Assembly: GCA_902615165.1 (NCBI GenBank)
Contig: CACMNZ010000009.1
Coordinates: 1 to 38,218 of the forward strand
Length of the DNA stretch: 38,218 bases
DNA from: an uncultured Prochlorococcus sp.
Lineage (GTDB): Bacteria > Cyanobacteriota > Cyanobacteriia > PCC-6307 > Cyanobiaceae
Direction of reading: 5' to 3'
Shown here: positions 25,525 through 35,320 of the stretch, one piece after another
Numbering within the stretch: position 1 is the stretch's first letter
How the letters are laid out: each line of letters opens with the position of its first letter
Translations under genes and position numbers: made by a program
Notes under the pieces: generated by a model
What the model saw: only the letters and a program-made list of their open reading frames with translations
What the model was told of the DNA's origin: nothing
Database searches by the model: none

Positions 25525-26142
25525 ATGGCAATGTCACTAAAGGTTATTGTTCCTCCTCATCCATTAATAAAACATTGGCTTTCAATATTGCGAGAAAAAA
25601 ATACTCCAAATATTTTGTACTCAACAGGATATGAGCAATTAGGGAAATGGCTTACATATGAAGCATTACGTAATTGGCTGCCATATAAAAAAGAAATAGT
25701 AAATACTGATAATGGGGACACAGATGGATTCTTTATTAATAATGATTATCCAATAAAAGTGCTCGCAATATTGCCCGAAGGATTATCTCTTTGGTTTGGA
25801 TCTAAAGAAGTAATTCCTAATTCAACCCTCTTATTAGGAGAACTTCCTAAAACTATTGAATCAAATGAAGGAGTTATAATTTATTCAGAACAAATAACGA
25901 CAAAATCAACAACATTAGAAACTTTAATTAAATTAAAGGAATTAGGTGTTGATTCAAATAGGATTCTTTTAATAACTGCTATTTGCTCAAATAAAGGGTT
26001 AAATGAAATTGCGAAACTATTCCCTAATCAGGTAATTTACACTTCTTGCATAGATGAGGAAGACGAAAAAACACAATTATTAGTACCCGGTATTGGGAAT
26101 CCTTTATCGCGTTTAAGTACTATATTTCAAGATAAGAACTAA
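25525..26142 (+). CDS. uracil phosphoribosyltransferase-like protein, probably not catalytic
   Basis: 205 aa, the length of UPRT. VPPHPLIKHWLSILRE, LTYEALRNWLP and LLLGELPKT follow the fold of Upp. The PRPP-binding loop of active UPRT (DPMLATGGS type) is replaced here by YSEQITTKSTT, and the C-terminal uracil site (GDAGDRxFGT in Upp) by GNPLSRLSTIF. It therefore lacks the key acidic residues and the Gly of the loop. It may be a regulatory or structural relative, or an enzyme with a changed substrate. The start has a good ribosome-binding site (aaagga). Neighbours do not clarify its role. Confidence 0.75.
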   Translation: MAMSLKVIVPPHPLIKHWLSILREKNTPNILYSTGYEQLGKWLTYEALRNWLPYKKEIVNTDNGDTDGFFINNDYPIKVLAILPEGLSLWFGSKEVIPNSTLLLGELPKTIESNEGVIIYSEQITTKSTTLETLIKLKELGVDSNRILLITAICSNKGLNEIAKLFPNQVIYTSCIDEEDEKTQLLVPGIGNPLSRLSTIFQDKN

Positions 26143-26171
26143 TATAGAATATAGGAGTAAATATTTTACCA

Positions 26172-26462
26172 ATGTCTGAATACAGAGATTCGTCTTCAAA
26201 TAATCTTTTATCATTAATAAGCGGTGCTTTTATTGGAGCAGCAGGTCTAGCTTGGTGGTTAATAACCGAAGCAGACAAAAGAAAGGAGGAAAAAAAACAA
26301 AAAGCAATGATGTATTCCTCCAGAATTCAAGACGGCTCTGAAGCGATTGATTCAAATGAAAATATAAATGAAGTTGAAGGAGAGAATCTGGAGAAGAAAG
26401 TTGAGCAACTTAATTCTGCAATTGCTGATGTGAGGAAGCAACTTGAAGAGTTGGGGCAATAG
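26172..26462 (+). CDS. small membrane protein with coiled-coil tail
   Basis: 96 aa. One membrane segment (residues 10-32, LLSLISGAFIGAAGLAWWLI) is followed by a charged cytoplasmic part with heptad spacing at 60-95 (VEGENLEKKVEQLNSAIADV). This resembles YtxH-like small membrane proteins. No function. It lies 29 bases after the UPRT-like gene and 23 bases before ilvD, so the three may be one transcript. Confidence 0.75.
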   Translation: MSEYRDSSSNNLLSLISGAFIGAAGLAWWLITEADKRKEEKKQKAMMYSSRIQDGSEAIDSNENINEVEGENLEKKVEQLNSAIADVRKQLEELGQ

Positions 26463-26485
26463 AATAAAAAAGGTTCTCAAATAAT

Positions 26486-28159
26486 ATGAATAAACTCAGA
26501 TCATCTGCAATAACCCAGGGTGTGCAAAGATCCCCTAACAGATCGATGTTAAGAGCTGTTGGATTTAATGATGAAGATTTTAATAAACCTATTATTGGGG
26601 TTGCGAATGGATACAGCACCATAACACCATGCAATATGGGTTTAAATAAGTTAGCTCTAAAAGCTGAAGAGTCAATAAAAAGATCAGGTGGGATGCCTCA
26701 GATGTTTGGGACTATAACAGTAAGTGATGGCATTTCTATGGGAACAGAGGGTATGAAATATTCCCTAGTTTCAAGAGAAGTTATTGCTGATTCAATTGAA
26801 ACAGCATGCAATGCTCAGAGTATGGATGGAGTACTTGCTATAGGTGGATGTGATAAAAATATGCCGGGTGCCATGATTGCGATTGCAAGAATGAATATTC
26901 CCTCAATTTTCATTTATGGAGGAACAATAAAGCCTGGGAAATTGCATGGAGAAGATCTAACTGTTGTTAGTGCATTTGAAGCCGTTGGACAATTAACATC
27001 TGGCAAAATTAATGAAGAAAGGCTAATCCAAGTTGAGAAAAATTGTATTCCTGGTGCTGGTAGCTGTGGAGGAATGTTTACAGCTAATACAATGTCTGCG
27101 GTTATTGAAGTATTAGGGTTAAGTCTTCCTCACAGTTCCACTATGGCTGCTGAAGATCTTGAAAAAGAACTAAGTGCAGATAAAAGTGCTGAGATATTAG
27201 TCTCTGCAATAGAAAAAGATATAAGACCTCTAGAGCTAATGACAAAGAAAGCATTTGAAAATGCAATATCAGTAATTATGGCAATTGGCGGATCAACAAA
27301 TGCGGTATTACACATCTTAGCTATTGCGAATACTGCAGGAATAGATATCAACATTAATGATTTTGAGAGAATCAGACAAAAAGTACCCGTTATTTGTGAC
27401 CTTAAACCGAGTGGTAAATATGTGACGGTGGATCTTCATAAGGCAGGTGGGATTCCACAAGTAATGAAAATACTTTTGAATGCAGGACTAATTCATGGCG
27501 ATTGCAAAAACATTGAAGGCAAAACCATCTCAGAATACTTACAAAATATTCCAGATAAGCCTCCAACAAATCAAAATGTCATAAAAGACATAGATGACCC
27601 TCTTTATAAAAAAGGACATCTAGCGATATTAAAAGGTAACTTAGCGAGCGAAGGTTCTGTAGCAAAAATTAGCGGAGTAAAAAACCCTGTATTAACAGGT
27701 CCCGCAAAGATTTTTGAAAGTGAAGAAGATTGTTTAAAATCGATATTAAATAACGATATCAAAGCTGGTGATGTTGTTGTTATTAGAAACGAAGGTCCTG
27801 TAGGAGGTCCAGGCATGAGAGAAATGTTAGCTCCAACATCTGCGATTGTTGGTCAAGGGCTAGGAGAGAAGGTTGCTTTAATTACCGATGGCAGATTTAG
27901 CGGTGGTACCTATGGTCTTGTTGTGGGTCACATAGCTCCAGAGGCTGCTGTAGGAGGAAATATTGCTCTAATAAAACAAGGTGATTTAATTACAGTAGAT
28001 GCTGTAAAACAACTAATTGAAGTTGATTTATCTGACGAAGAATTAAAAAAAAGAAAAAAAGATTGGGTAAAACCTATTCAAAAATACAAAAGAGGAATTC
28101 TTTCAAAATATTCGAGAATCGTAAGCACATCAAGTTTAGGGGCTGTTACTGATTTATAA
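26486..28159 (+). CDS. ilvD: dihydroxy-acid dehydratase
   Basis: 557 aa. It dehydrates dihydroxy-acids in valine, isoleucine and leucine synthesis using an iron-sulfur cluster. The three cluster cysteines are C49 (TITPCNMG), C122 (GGCDKNMPG) and C194 (GAGSCGGMF), which is the pattern of the oxygen-tolerant [2Fe-2S] group as found in plants and cyanobacteria. Length fits this group better than the 616-residue [4Fe-4S] E. coli type. The C-terminal [14 protein letters not shown] and [10 protein letters not shown] are intact. A convergent gene begins 21 bases later. Confidence 0.96.
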   Translation: MNKLRSSAITQGVQRSPNRSMLRAVGFNDEDFNKPIIGVANGYSTITPCNMGLNKLALKAEESIKRSGGMPQMFGTITVSDGISMGTEGMKYSLVSREVIADSIETACNAQSMDGVLAIGGCDKNMPGAMIAIARMNIPSIFIYGGTIKPGKLHGEDLTVVSAFEAVGQLTSGKINEERLIQVEKNCIPGAGSCGGMFTANTMSAVIEVLGLSLPHSSTMAAEDLEKELSADKSAEILVSAIEKDIRPLELMTKKAFENAISVIMAIGGSTNAVLHILAIANTAGIDININDFERIRQKVPVICDLKPSGKYVTVDLHKAGGIPQVMKILLNAGLIHGDCKNIEGKTISEYLQNIPDKPPTNQNVIKDIDDPLYKKGHLAILKGNLASEGSVAKISGVKNPVLTGPAKIFESEEDCLKSILNNDIKAGDVVVIRNEGPVGGPGMREMLAPTSAIVGQGLGEKVALITDGRFSGGTYGLVVGHIAPEAAVGGNIALIKQGDLITVDAVKQLIEVDLSDEELKKRKKDWVKPIQKYKRGILSKYSRIVSTSSLGAVTDL

Positions 28160-28180
28160 ATCAGCTCAAATTTTATTTTC

Positions 28181-28567
28181 TTAATCAATAAAACTTTTTA
28201 TCCTATTTGCTAAATTTTCCAATCTAGCGCTGTATTTTGGTGAGCTGCATTTTTTCCCATTATTGCTATCCATCCATAATGTTTTAACTCCACACCATAA
28301 TATTGGTTCATCAGGGAAGTTAAGCTTAGAGATTACTAAAACCAACTCTTTATTTGATTTAAAAAGTTCTAATTCAAGATCATAAATTTCTAATCTTTTA
28401 CCTTCTTTATCACGACATAAGATATTAACAGTTAAATCAATATCTTCATCTTCGAATTCGTATTCACCATTTATTTTTAATACAGAATGAACAAAAGGTT
28501 TATTTGTTAAATCTGCTGACTTAGCGATTAAGCTCTCTATATTTTTAGGTGGATTTTCAAATAACAC
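28181..28567 (-). CDS. conserved hypothetical protein, 128 aa
   Basis: 128 aa, acidic, soluble. No recognised domain. The middle part (DIDLTVNILCRDKEGKRLEI) looks like two beta strands and the end (YSARLENLANRIKSF) like a helix. The start overlaps the end of the CIA30-type gene by 11 bases, suggesting translational coupling with it. No function can be stated. Confidence 0.7.
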   Translation of the reverse strand: MLFENPPKNIESLIAKSADLTNKPFVHSVLKINGEYEFEDEDIDLTVNILCRDKEGKRLEIYDLELELFKSNKELVLVISKLNFPDEPILWCGVKTLWMDSNNGKKCSSPKYSARLENLANRIKSFID

Positions 28568-29105
28568 TTATTGATTTAATTAAAACTTTTATAGAACCCT
28601 GTCTAAACTCATTATTAAGTAATCCATCATCACCAAACTTAGAGTGTAGTAGTTGCAATCTTTTAATTTTAGATGGCTTGAATTTAAATGGAAAACGTAC
28701 TTTATTAGCTCTTACTGAAGGTTTTAACTCATTAAAAGGAATTTGAACGTTTGTTGTCCCGAATTTTTTTGTTGGGAATGATTTAATCCATCTAAGACCA
28801 CCGGGGATAAATTCGGTTAGTCCAAGAAGATCATCTTCGCAAGCGACAGCAAATTTAAAAGTTCTTCCTTGTCCATCAATATTTAATTCGAAAGATGAAT
28901 ATTCAGATACGTTTAAAGAGGGTTTATAAATAGGCGATCTACAACTAACAAATCCTCCTGCTTTCTCGACAATATTACCCTTTAATAACAAACCAGAATT
29001 TGAAATTTCACAAAAAGCTGAACTTGATCCTCCCATAACAGTGTCATTTAATGTTTTCCAACCATCAAACTCCTTTTTCTGGAATAAAAAACTTTTTTTA
29101 CTCAT
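28557..29105 (-). CDS. CIA30-domain protein (NDUFAF1-like)
   Basis: 182 aa. The CIA30 (complex I intermediate-associated protein 30) fold is seen from WKTLNDTVMGGSSSAF at the start, the GFVSCRS motif, and a galactose-binding-like beta sandwich to LKPSVRANKVRF. In mitochondria the family helps assemble complex I; cyanobacterial and plastid members (HCF173-like) act in PSII biogenesis or mRNA translation. A role here in NDH-1 or photosystem assembly is inferred only. Start ATG 31 bases after pgl. Confidence 0.85.
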   Translation of the reverse strand: MSKKSFLFQKKEFDGWKTLNDTVMGGSSSAFCEISNSGLLLKGNIVEKAGGFVSCRSPIYKPSLNVSEYSSFELNIDGQGRTFKFAVACEDDLLGLTEFIPGGLRWIKSFPTKKFGTTNVQIPFNELKPSVRANKVRFPFKFKPSKIKRLQLLHSKFGDDGLLNNEFRQGSIKVLIKSISVI

Positions 29106-29136
29106 TAAATAATTTAAATTATTATCAAGACTTTAA

Positions 29137-29874
29137 CTAAATTTCTAATTCTTTTGATGATTCCTGATCACAAAATATTGAAATTTGATTAATAGATTTT
29201 ATTAATTTTGCTGGTGTTCTATCTGGTAGCTCTTTTTCATCTAATAACCTCTCAAGAGCAATCCTTTTATTGGCTCCACTAACCAAAAATACTATCTTTG
29301 AGGAAGCTGAAAGGACCTTTGGCGTTAATGAAATTCTTTTTAATCCCTTGCCTTCATTAAAAATCACAAAATCATCTACATTATTATTTTTTTGATAAGG
29401 AAATAGTGAAGCTGTATGACCATCGTCTCCAAGACCTAATAAAGTTAAATCAAAGGAGGGAGGGTTTGATCCGCATTTTTCAAATAATTTAGAAATCAAT
29501 TGATTTTTTGTAGTTCCATCATCAGCGTTTAAATCATTGAAAATTTCATAAAAATAAGCTTTTGATCCAAAATTAGTTAACAAAGAATTTTTCAACATTA
29601 ACGAGTTACTTAATTCTGAATTTGGATCAACACATCTTTCATCTCCTAAAAAGACATCAACCATATCCCATCTAATATCACTATTTGATAAGTGCTGATA
29701 CACAGATTTAGGCGTTGAACCTCCACTAACACAAAATTTGAACCTGTCTTTCTTTTTTAAAGTATGAATAATGTGATTTTCAATAAACTTAAAAACCGCT
29801 GTTGATAGTTCTAACTTGTCTTTGTATATATTTACGGCGTATCCATTTTTGACCTTTTCAATCATTTCATCCAT
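29137..29874 (-). CDS. pgl: 6-phosphogluconolactonase
   Basis: 245 aa. It hydrolyses 6-phosphogluconolactone in the oxidative pentose-phosphate pathway. Motifs are CVSGGSTPKSVYQHL, VFLGDERCVDPNS and LLGLGDDGHTASLFP with the catalytic His. The start overlaps gnd: the ATG at 29874 overlaps it by 13 bases, and an ATG three codons on (29865) forms an ATGA overlap with the gnd stop, so this second start is equally good. It acts directly before Gnd in the pathway, and the gene is coupled to gnd. Confidence 0.95.
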   Translation of the reverse strand: MDEMIEKVKNGYAVNIYKDKLELSTAVFKFIENHIIHTLKKKDRFKFCVSGGSTPKSVYQHLSNSDIRWDMVDVFLGDERCVDPNSELSNSLMLKNSLLTNFGSKAYFYEIFNDLNADDGTTKNQLISKLFEKCGSNPPSFDLTLLGLGDDGHTASLFPYQKNNNVDDFVIFNEGKGLKRISLTPKVLSASSKIVFLVSGANKRIALERLLDEKELPDRTPAKLIKSINQISIFCDQESSKELEI

Positions 29875-31280
29875 TCAGTATGAAAACTTCCTTCCATATC
29901 AATTCTTTCATATGTATGTGAGCCAAAACAGTCTCTCATTGCCTGAACAAGATTCTGAGGAAGTCTATTTGTTCTATAACTATTCAAATAATCTAAAGTA
30001 CTGGATAAACAGGGGACTGGTATGCCAGCTTTTGAAGATAAAGATACTACTTTAGCTAAATTATCTAATCTTGTCGCAATTTCATTATTGAACCAATCAT
30101 CAAAAATTAAATTTTTTAGATTAGGGTTTTTGTTATAAGCATCTTGAATTTTACTTAATAATCTTGATCTAATTATGCAACCACCTTTCCATATTTGAGC
30201 GATTGAAGGCATATTTAAACCATAGTTATATACTGAAGATGCTTCTCTTAAAATATCCATACCTTGGGCGTAGCTAGCAATTGTGGCAAGGACTACAGCA
30301 TCAAACAAAGGTTTCATTCCATCTGATATATTTCCTAAATCAAAATTCTCTATCGCTGTAGATGGAATAGTTTTTTCAATTTCACTACGTTGCTCTTTTA
30401 ACGAACTCATTACTCTTGCATTTAAAGATGCATAAATAGTAGGAACTGACACCCCCAGTTCTAGAGCACTTACAACAGTCCATAACCCAGTACCTTTCTG
30501 GCCAGCCTTATCCAATATTTTCTCCACAACATCATCTCCAGTAATCTCATCTTTTGTATTTAGACAAATCTCTGTAATCTCAACAAGATATGAAGCTAAT
30601 TCATCAGTATTATTCCAAATACCAAATACCTCTGACATTTGCTTACCACTCATGCCTTTGACTCTCTTCATAAGGTCATAAGCTTCTGCAAGTATTTGTT
30701 CAATTCCATATTCAATACCGTTATGAACTGTTTTTACAAAATGACCTGAGCCTCCTGGTCCAACATATGCAACACATGGTCCGTCTTCAACTTTGGCGGC
30801 CATTTTTGTTAATAAGCTTTCTATTGCATCATATGAAGCCTTAGTACCACCAGGCATCATACTTGGACCCTCTAGAGCGCCTTTGGCACCTCCAGAGACT
30901 CCCATCCCAATGTATCCAAAACTTTTACTTTCAAGAGTATTCACCCTTCTTTCAGTATCTTTAAATTGAGAGTTGCCGCCATCTATTAATAAATCTCCTT
31001 CTTCGAGATATCCAGAAATATTATCAATGACTGCATCTGTTGCGGGGCCAGCTTTTACCATCATTAGAATTCTTCTAGGTCTCTCTAGCTTGTTAACAAA
31101 TTCTTGAAGAGTTTTAGCTCCTTCTATATTCTTCCCAAGGCCACGACCTTGTAAAAATTCTTCGGTTTTTGAGTAAGTCCTATTAAAAACTACACTAGAA
31201 AATCCATTTCTCTCTGCGTTAAGAACTAAATTTTCGCCCATAACACCAAGACCTATTAAACCAAAATGTGCCTTGGACAT
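29862..31280 (-). CDS. gnd: 6-phosphogluconate dehydrogenase (decarboxylating)
   Basis: 472 aa, normal length. LIGLGVMGENLVLNAERNG binds NADP, MPGGTKASYDAI and VKTVHNGIEYG (catalytic Lys) are the substrate motifs, and the C-terminus (GSFHTEWMK) closes the active site of the partner subunit. It produces NADPH and ribulose-5-phosphate, which the window's rpe and prk genes also handle. It begins after a 96-base gap from glgC and is coupled to pgl. Confidence 0.97.
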   Translation of the reverse strand: MSKAHFGLIGLGVMGENLVLNAERNGFSSVVFNRTYSKTEEFLQGRGLGKNIEGAKTLQEFVNKLERPRRILMMVKAGPATDAVIDNISGYLEEGDLLIDGGNSQFKDTERRVNTLESKSFGYIGMGVSGGAKGALEGPSMMPGGTKASYDAIESLLTKMAAKVEDGPCVAYVGPGGSGHFVKTVHNGIEYGIEQILAEAYDLMKRVKGMSGKQMSEVFGIWNNTDELASYLVEITEICLNTKDEITGDDVVEKILDKAGQKGTGLWTVVSALELGVSVPTIYASLNARVMSSLKEQRSEIEKTIPSTAIENFDLGNISDGMKPLFDAVVLATIASYAQGMDILREASSVYNYGLNMPSIAQIWKGGCIIRSRLLSKIQDAYNKNPNLKNLIFDDWFNNEIATRLDNLAKVVSLSSKAGIPVPCLSSTLDYLNSYRTNRLPQNLVQAMRDCFGSHTYERIDMEGSFHTEWMK

Positions 31281-31376
31281 AAAAAATTAAAAAACTCAAT
31301 AAATATAGTGTGCCTGCAACTGAACAAAATTGCTCAAAAAAAAATACTTATGTCAGCGAAAAATGATGGAAAAGAT

Positions 31377-32672
31377 TTAAATAACAGTTCCGTTTGCGAT
31401 AGTTGCATTTTTAACTACTACAACAATTCCATTTCTAATATAGAAGCCTAATTCTGGCTTATCTGCTTCTTCTACTCGATCTTTATTAATGATCACGACA
31501 TTATCGCCAATTCTTGTATTCTTATCAAGAATTGCTCTTTTTACAGTAGTCCCTTCACCTACTCCAAGGGGAGTTCCGCCCCCTTTTCTTAATTCAATCC
31601 TCTCTTCAGGGGATTCAAAGAAATCGGCTCCCATAACAAGAGTGTCTTCAAGAACCGATTCACTTTCAATCCTGCTTCTTACACCTAAAACACAATGTAA
31701 AATACTGCATGACTTCAAGATTGTACCTTCACAAACAATTGAATCAGTAATTTGAGCATCTACAAGTTTAGAAGGGGGTAAAAATCTAGGTCTAGTATAA
31801 ATTGGGAATTTCTCATCATAAAAACTAAATGGAGGTTTTGGTTGCTCAGTCAATGCAAGGTTTGACTCAAAGAATGCCCTAATGGTCCCGATATCTTCCC
31901 AATAATCATCGAATACATAACTTTTAAGAGTATCGCCTCTATTGAGGGCTTCTGGAATTATGTCCTTGCCAAAATCCGTGTAATTAGGAAATTTATTAAG
32001 AAGATCGAAAAGAGTATTTCTGCTAAAAACGTAAATACCCATAGAAGCTAGATATGGTTTTTCGGCAGCTGAATCCTTACTTAATCCAAATTTTGAAGTA
32101 TCTACTGCCATAGCCTTCAACTTCTCTCCAGTAGGCTTTTCACTAAATTCTTTTATATTTCCTACATCATCGGTTCTCATTAGACCAAAACCCTCTGCTT
32201 GAGCCTCATCAACAGGTAAAGCTGCAACAGTTAAATCAGCACCATTATCTCTATGATGTTGAACAAATAAACTGTAGTCCATTCTGTACAGTTGATCACC
32301 TGACAATATTAAATATTCATCAACATCCCATTCTTGGAATAACCATTGGTATTTCCTTACAGCATCAGCAGTACCTTCAAACCACTTCGGACTATCAGGA
32401 GTCTGTTGTGCAGCTAAAACCTCCACAAATCCTTGGCCGAAAGGGCCATTTAAATTATAGGTTCTTCCTATATGTCTATTTAGAGATGCACTATTGAACT
32501 GGGTCAATACATACATTTTCTCAATGCCTGAATTTATACAATTACTAATCGGAATATCTATCAAACGATACTTGCCTGCTAATGGCACAGCAGGTTTAGC
32601 CCTCATTTTTGTTAGAGGGTAAAGTCTAGAACCTTTTCCTCCCCCGAGGATTATGGCCAACACACGCTTCAT
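31377..32672 (-). CDS. glgC: glucose-1-phosphate adenylyltransferase
   Basis: 431 aa. [14 protein letters not shown] binds the nucleotide, [12 protein letters not shown] contains the catalytic Asp, and [13 protein letters not shown] is the usual sugar-phosphate segment. The C-terminal left-handed beta helix (from about residue 300) carries the 3-phosphoglycerate activator site, with Lys and Arg residues. It makes ADP-glucose for glycogen and is the control point of storage. In cyanobacteria it is activated by 3-phosphoglycerate and inhibited by phosphate. Next to gnd, this sets glycogen building and glucose-phosphate breakdown in one block. Confidence 0.97.
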   Translation of the reverse strand: MKRVLAIILGGGKGSRLYPLTKMRAKPAVPLAGKYRLIDIPISNCINSGIEKMYVLTQFNSASLNRHIGRTYNLNGPFGQGFVEVLAAQQTPDSPKWFEGTADAVRKYQWLFQEWDVDEYLILSGDQLYRMDYSLFVQHHRDNGADLTVAALPVDEAQAEGFGLMRTDDVGNIKEFSEKPTGEKLKAMAVDTSKFGLSKDSAAEKPYLASMGIYVFSRNTLFDLLNKFPNYTDFGKDIIPEALNRGDTLKSYVFDDYWEDIGTIRAFFESNLALTEQPKPPFSFYDEKFPIYTRPRFLPPSKLVDAQITDSIVCEGTILKSCSILHCVLGVRSRIESESVLEDTLVMGADFFESPEERIELRKGGGTPLGVGEGTTVKRAILDKNTRIGDNVVIINKDRVEEADKPELGFYIRNGIVVVVKNATIANGTVI

Positions 32673-32802
32673 TCAATCTAATGGAGGTAGATATACAACT
32701 ATTTAAAGTAACTGATTATGGGCATAATTAGAAATACAAATGGTCAGTTTACAAAGGTATTTCGATAAATCACTGGGAAAACTTAATATAAATCGAAAAA
32801 AG

Positions 32803-34113
32803 TTAGTTATTTTTTTCCTCTTCTACCAAAGCAAACAATTTTTCAACAATTTTTAAAGAAACTTGTCTTTCTTCTCTTGATTGAGGACTTCTCAACTTGG
32901 TGACCGGCGTATGAAGTATTTTATTAATTATTCCTTTAGTCAGAGCTTCCACAACTTTTCTTTCTCGAGCCGAAAAATCTGGTCCCATTCTGCTAAGTGC
33001 TTTTTGCAATTCCTCTTTTCTAATTAACTCCAAATCTGATCTAAGCTTATTAATTACTGGAACGGCCTCTAAACTTGCCCACCATTCTAGAAAAATGATC
33101 CTTTCTTCTTCTACTAAAGATTCCGCTTCCCTTGCTATTTTCTGTCTAAATTCTTGATTTCTTGAAACGACCTCTTGTAAGTCATCAACATCAAATGATT
33201 TTACAAATTCATGTTGTTTGACATCATTAGATATATTTCTCGGAACACCAATATCAATGAATTTAAGTCTATTAATCAAATTTAATTTTTCAATTTTTGC
33301 AAGATCAATAATTGGCTCTTCAGAAGCAGTACTGGTGAAAACAAGCGAAGATAATGATATGTTTTTTTCTAATTCGTTTAACCCTTTACAAACAATCTCT
33401 AAATCAGGGAAGTCTTGAGCAAGATTTAATGCTCTATCAATATTTCTGTTTAAAAGGATAAGTTTATGACATCCTTTTGATTTTAAATGAGTTATTAAAA
33501 GCCTACTCATTCGTCCGGCGCCAACAACAAGAACGTTTTCTGATTCCAAACTTACAAGAGTATCAAAACCCTTTTCTTGTCCAATTTTTAATTGAGCTAG
33601 TTCTACTGCTGCTGAACTGATTGACACAGCTCCAGTTCCCAAATTTGTTTCGGATCGTACTTTTTTACCTGTACTAACTGATTGAGTTAATAATCTATTA
33701 AGAATTGGTCCAGTAGATTGATTCTCCTGACCTAGTCTCATCATTTTTTTGACTTGCGAAAGGATTTGTCCTTCCCCTAAAACGAGGCTATCGAGTCCTG
33801 CCGCGACTTTCATCAAATGCAAAACTGCTTTTTCCTGTCTAAAGCAAAAAAGATGTGGATTTAAATCTTCAAAAATAATTCCAGAATATTCTGATATGAA
33901 TTCTTTAATAGATGAAATTCCAGTATTTTTATCCTTTACAAGCGCATATATTTCCAGCCTATTACAAGTACTCAAAATTGACACCTCTAATACATCAGAG
34001 AAAGCTTTTAATGCTTTCAATGACTCTGTTATGGATTGGTCAGGAATACTTAACTTCTCACGCACTTCGACAGGTGCCGTGCGATGACTCAGTCCGACGA
34101 CAACAATATGCAT
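32803..34113 (-). CDS. hemA: glutamyl-tRNA reductase
   Basis: 436 aa. The nucleophile is C50 in ILSTCNRLEIYA. LVLGEGQILSQVK is the next signature, followed by the NADPH domain (VLVVGAGRMSRLLITH) and a C-terminal dimerisation helix. It reduces glutamyl-tRNA to glutamate-1-semialdehyde, the first committed step of haem, chlorophyll and B12 synthesis. It follows glpX by 18 bases. Its position between carbon-fixation genes may keep chlorophyll synthesis in step with light. Confidence 0.97.
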   Translation of the reverse strand: MHIVVVGLSHRTAPVEVREKLSIPDQSITESLKALKAFSDVLEVSILSTCNRLEIYALVKDKNTGISSIKEFISEYSGIIFEDLNPHLFCFRQEKAVLHLMKVAAGLDSLVLGEGQILSQVKKMMRLGQENQSTGPILNRLLTQSVSTGKKVRSETNLGTGAVSISSAAVELAQLKIGQEKGFDTLVSLESENVLVVGAGRMSRLLITHLKSKGCHKLILLNRNIDRALNLAQDFPDLEIVCKGLNELEKNISLSSLVFTSTASEEPIIDLAKIEKLNLINRLKFIDIGVPRNISNDVKQHEFVKSFDVDDLQEVVSRNQEFRQKIAREAESLVEEERIIFLEWWASLEAVPVINKLRSDLELIRKEELQKALSRMGPDFSARERKVVEALTKGIINKILHTPVTKLRSPQSREERQVSLKIVEKLFALVEEEKNN

Positions 34114-34131
34114 AAAAACAAAAGTGAATTT

Positions 34132-35133
34132 TTAAAGGCTGATACTCTTAGCACCATCTTTTATATGGACAGTATTTGTGAACCTTGCAGTACTATCTAA
34201 TGTACTAATAACTAGACTACTTGTTCTAACACAATCCCTTTCAAATTTAACTCCATCAAATAATAATCCATCAGTTATTCCACTTCCAGCGAAAACAACA
34301 TTTTCTCCCGATGCCAATTCATTTGCTTCATAGATTTTATCTATATCTGTTATGCCCATTTCATTAAGACGTTTTATATTTCCTTCTTTTGTGTAATCAG
34401 CCCATTCAGAAGTTTGAGCGATTGCCGGATCATAAACTAGTTGTCCTTGAAAGTGTCCGCCGAGAGCTCTCATTGCAGCAGCTGAAATAACACCCTCTGG
34501 AGCTGCACCTATACCCATCAAGCAATGTGTTCCAGTACCTGCAAAACCACATGCAATCGCAGCTTGAACGTCACCATCAGAAATCGGTTGTACTTTTGCC
34601 CCACATCCTCTAATCTCTTTAATCAAATCTTTATGCCTAGTTCTATCCATAACAACTACAGTAAGCTCATCAATAGAAAGGCCCAAGCAATCGCTTAGTA
34701 TCTTCAAGTTTTCAGTAGCTGAATTTCTGATATCTACTTTACCTTTGGCCGCAGGAGGCGCTGCTAATTTATTCATATAAAAATCAGGCGCATTGAAAAG
34801 ACCACCCGTATCAGAGGCAGCTAAAACCGCCATAGAACCTCTTTGATTATTCGCACAAAGATTAGTTCCTTCACAAGGATCTACTGCGAAGTCTACCCCT
34901 GGACCACTTCCACTACCAACCTCTTCACCTATATATAGCATAGGTGCTTCATCTCTTTCACCTTCTCCAATAACAATTTTCCCTTTCATTTCAATTTTGC
35001 CCATTCGCAATCTCATTGCTTCGACAGCTGCAGCATCAGCTTCATCTTTTTGACCAAGTCCTGTTAGTTTTGCGGAGGCAATAGCAGCTTGCTCGACAAC
35101 TTCGAGAATTTCTTGAATTAAAGTTTGATTCAC
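34132..35133 (-). CDS. glpX: fructose-1,6-/sedoheptulose-1,7-bisphosphatase, class II
   Basis: 333 aa GlpX-type phosphatase. Motifs include [31 protein letters not shown] with metal ligands, DPCEGTN, and [12 protein letters not shown]. In cyanobacteria this bifunctional enzyme performs both bisphosphatase steps of the Calvin cycle. The gene shares an upstream region with the divergent rpe, and lies at the head of the glpX-hemA pair. Confidence 0.96.
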   Translation of the reverse strand: MNQTLIQEILEVVEQAAIASAKLTGLGQKDEADAAAVEAMRLRMGKIEMKGKIVIGEGERDEAPMLYIGEEVGSGSGPGVDFAVDPCEGTNLCANNQRGSMAVLAASDTGGLFNAPDFYMNKLAAPPAAKGKVDIRNSATENLKILSDCLGLSIDELTVVVMDRTRHKDLIKEIRGCGAKVQPISDGDVQAAIACGFAGTGTHCLMGIGAAPEGVISAAAMRALGGHFQGQLVYDPAIAQTSEWADYTKEGNIKRLNEMGITDIDKIYEANELASGENVVFAGSGITDGLLFDGVKFERDCVRTSSLVISTLDSTARFTNTVHIKDGAKSISL

Positions 35134-35174
35134 AATTAAATTTTGAGGATTTTCTTAAAGGTTTTGAGTATGAT

Positions 35175-35201
35175 CTCATAAAAAATGTCATTTTTTATGA
35201 G
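35175..35201. repeat. perfect inverted repeat between glpX and rpe
   Basis: ctcataaaaaatg and its exact reverse complement cattttttatgag flank a single central t, so 13-base arms match perfectly. It lies 42 bases before the glpX start and 120 bases before the rpe start, upstream of both divergent genes. It is not followed by a T-run in either direction, so it is a poor terminator. An operator for a dimeric regulator, or the end of a small RNA, would fit. Confidence 0.75.
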
Positions 35202-35320
35202 AATTATTATGCTAGGAAGCTTTTTTTAACTCTTTACAGGAGATACTTTATCAGGCCGTGACTTGAAATTAGGAATAAACAACTAAATATAGTATCTTTA
35301 TTAAATATTTTAAAAATTAA

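Noticed and set aside
28549..28746. Plus-strand frame opposite the CIA30 gene
   Set aside because: Fully antisense to a recognisable conserved domain; no independent evidence of coding.
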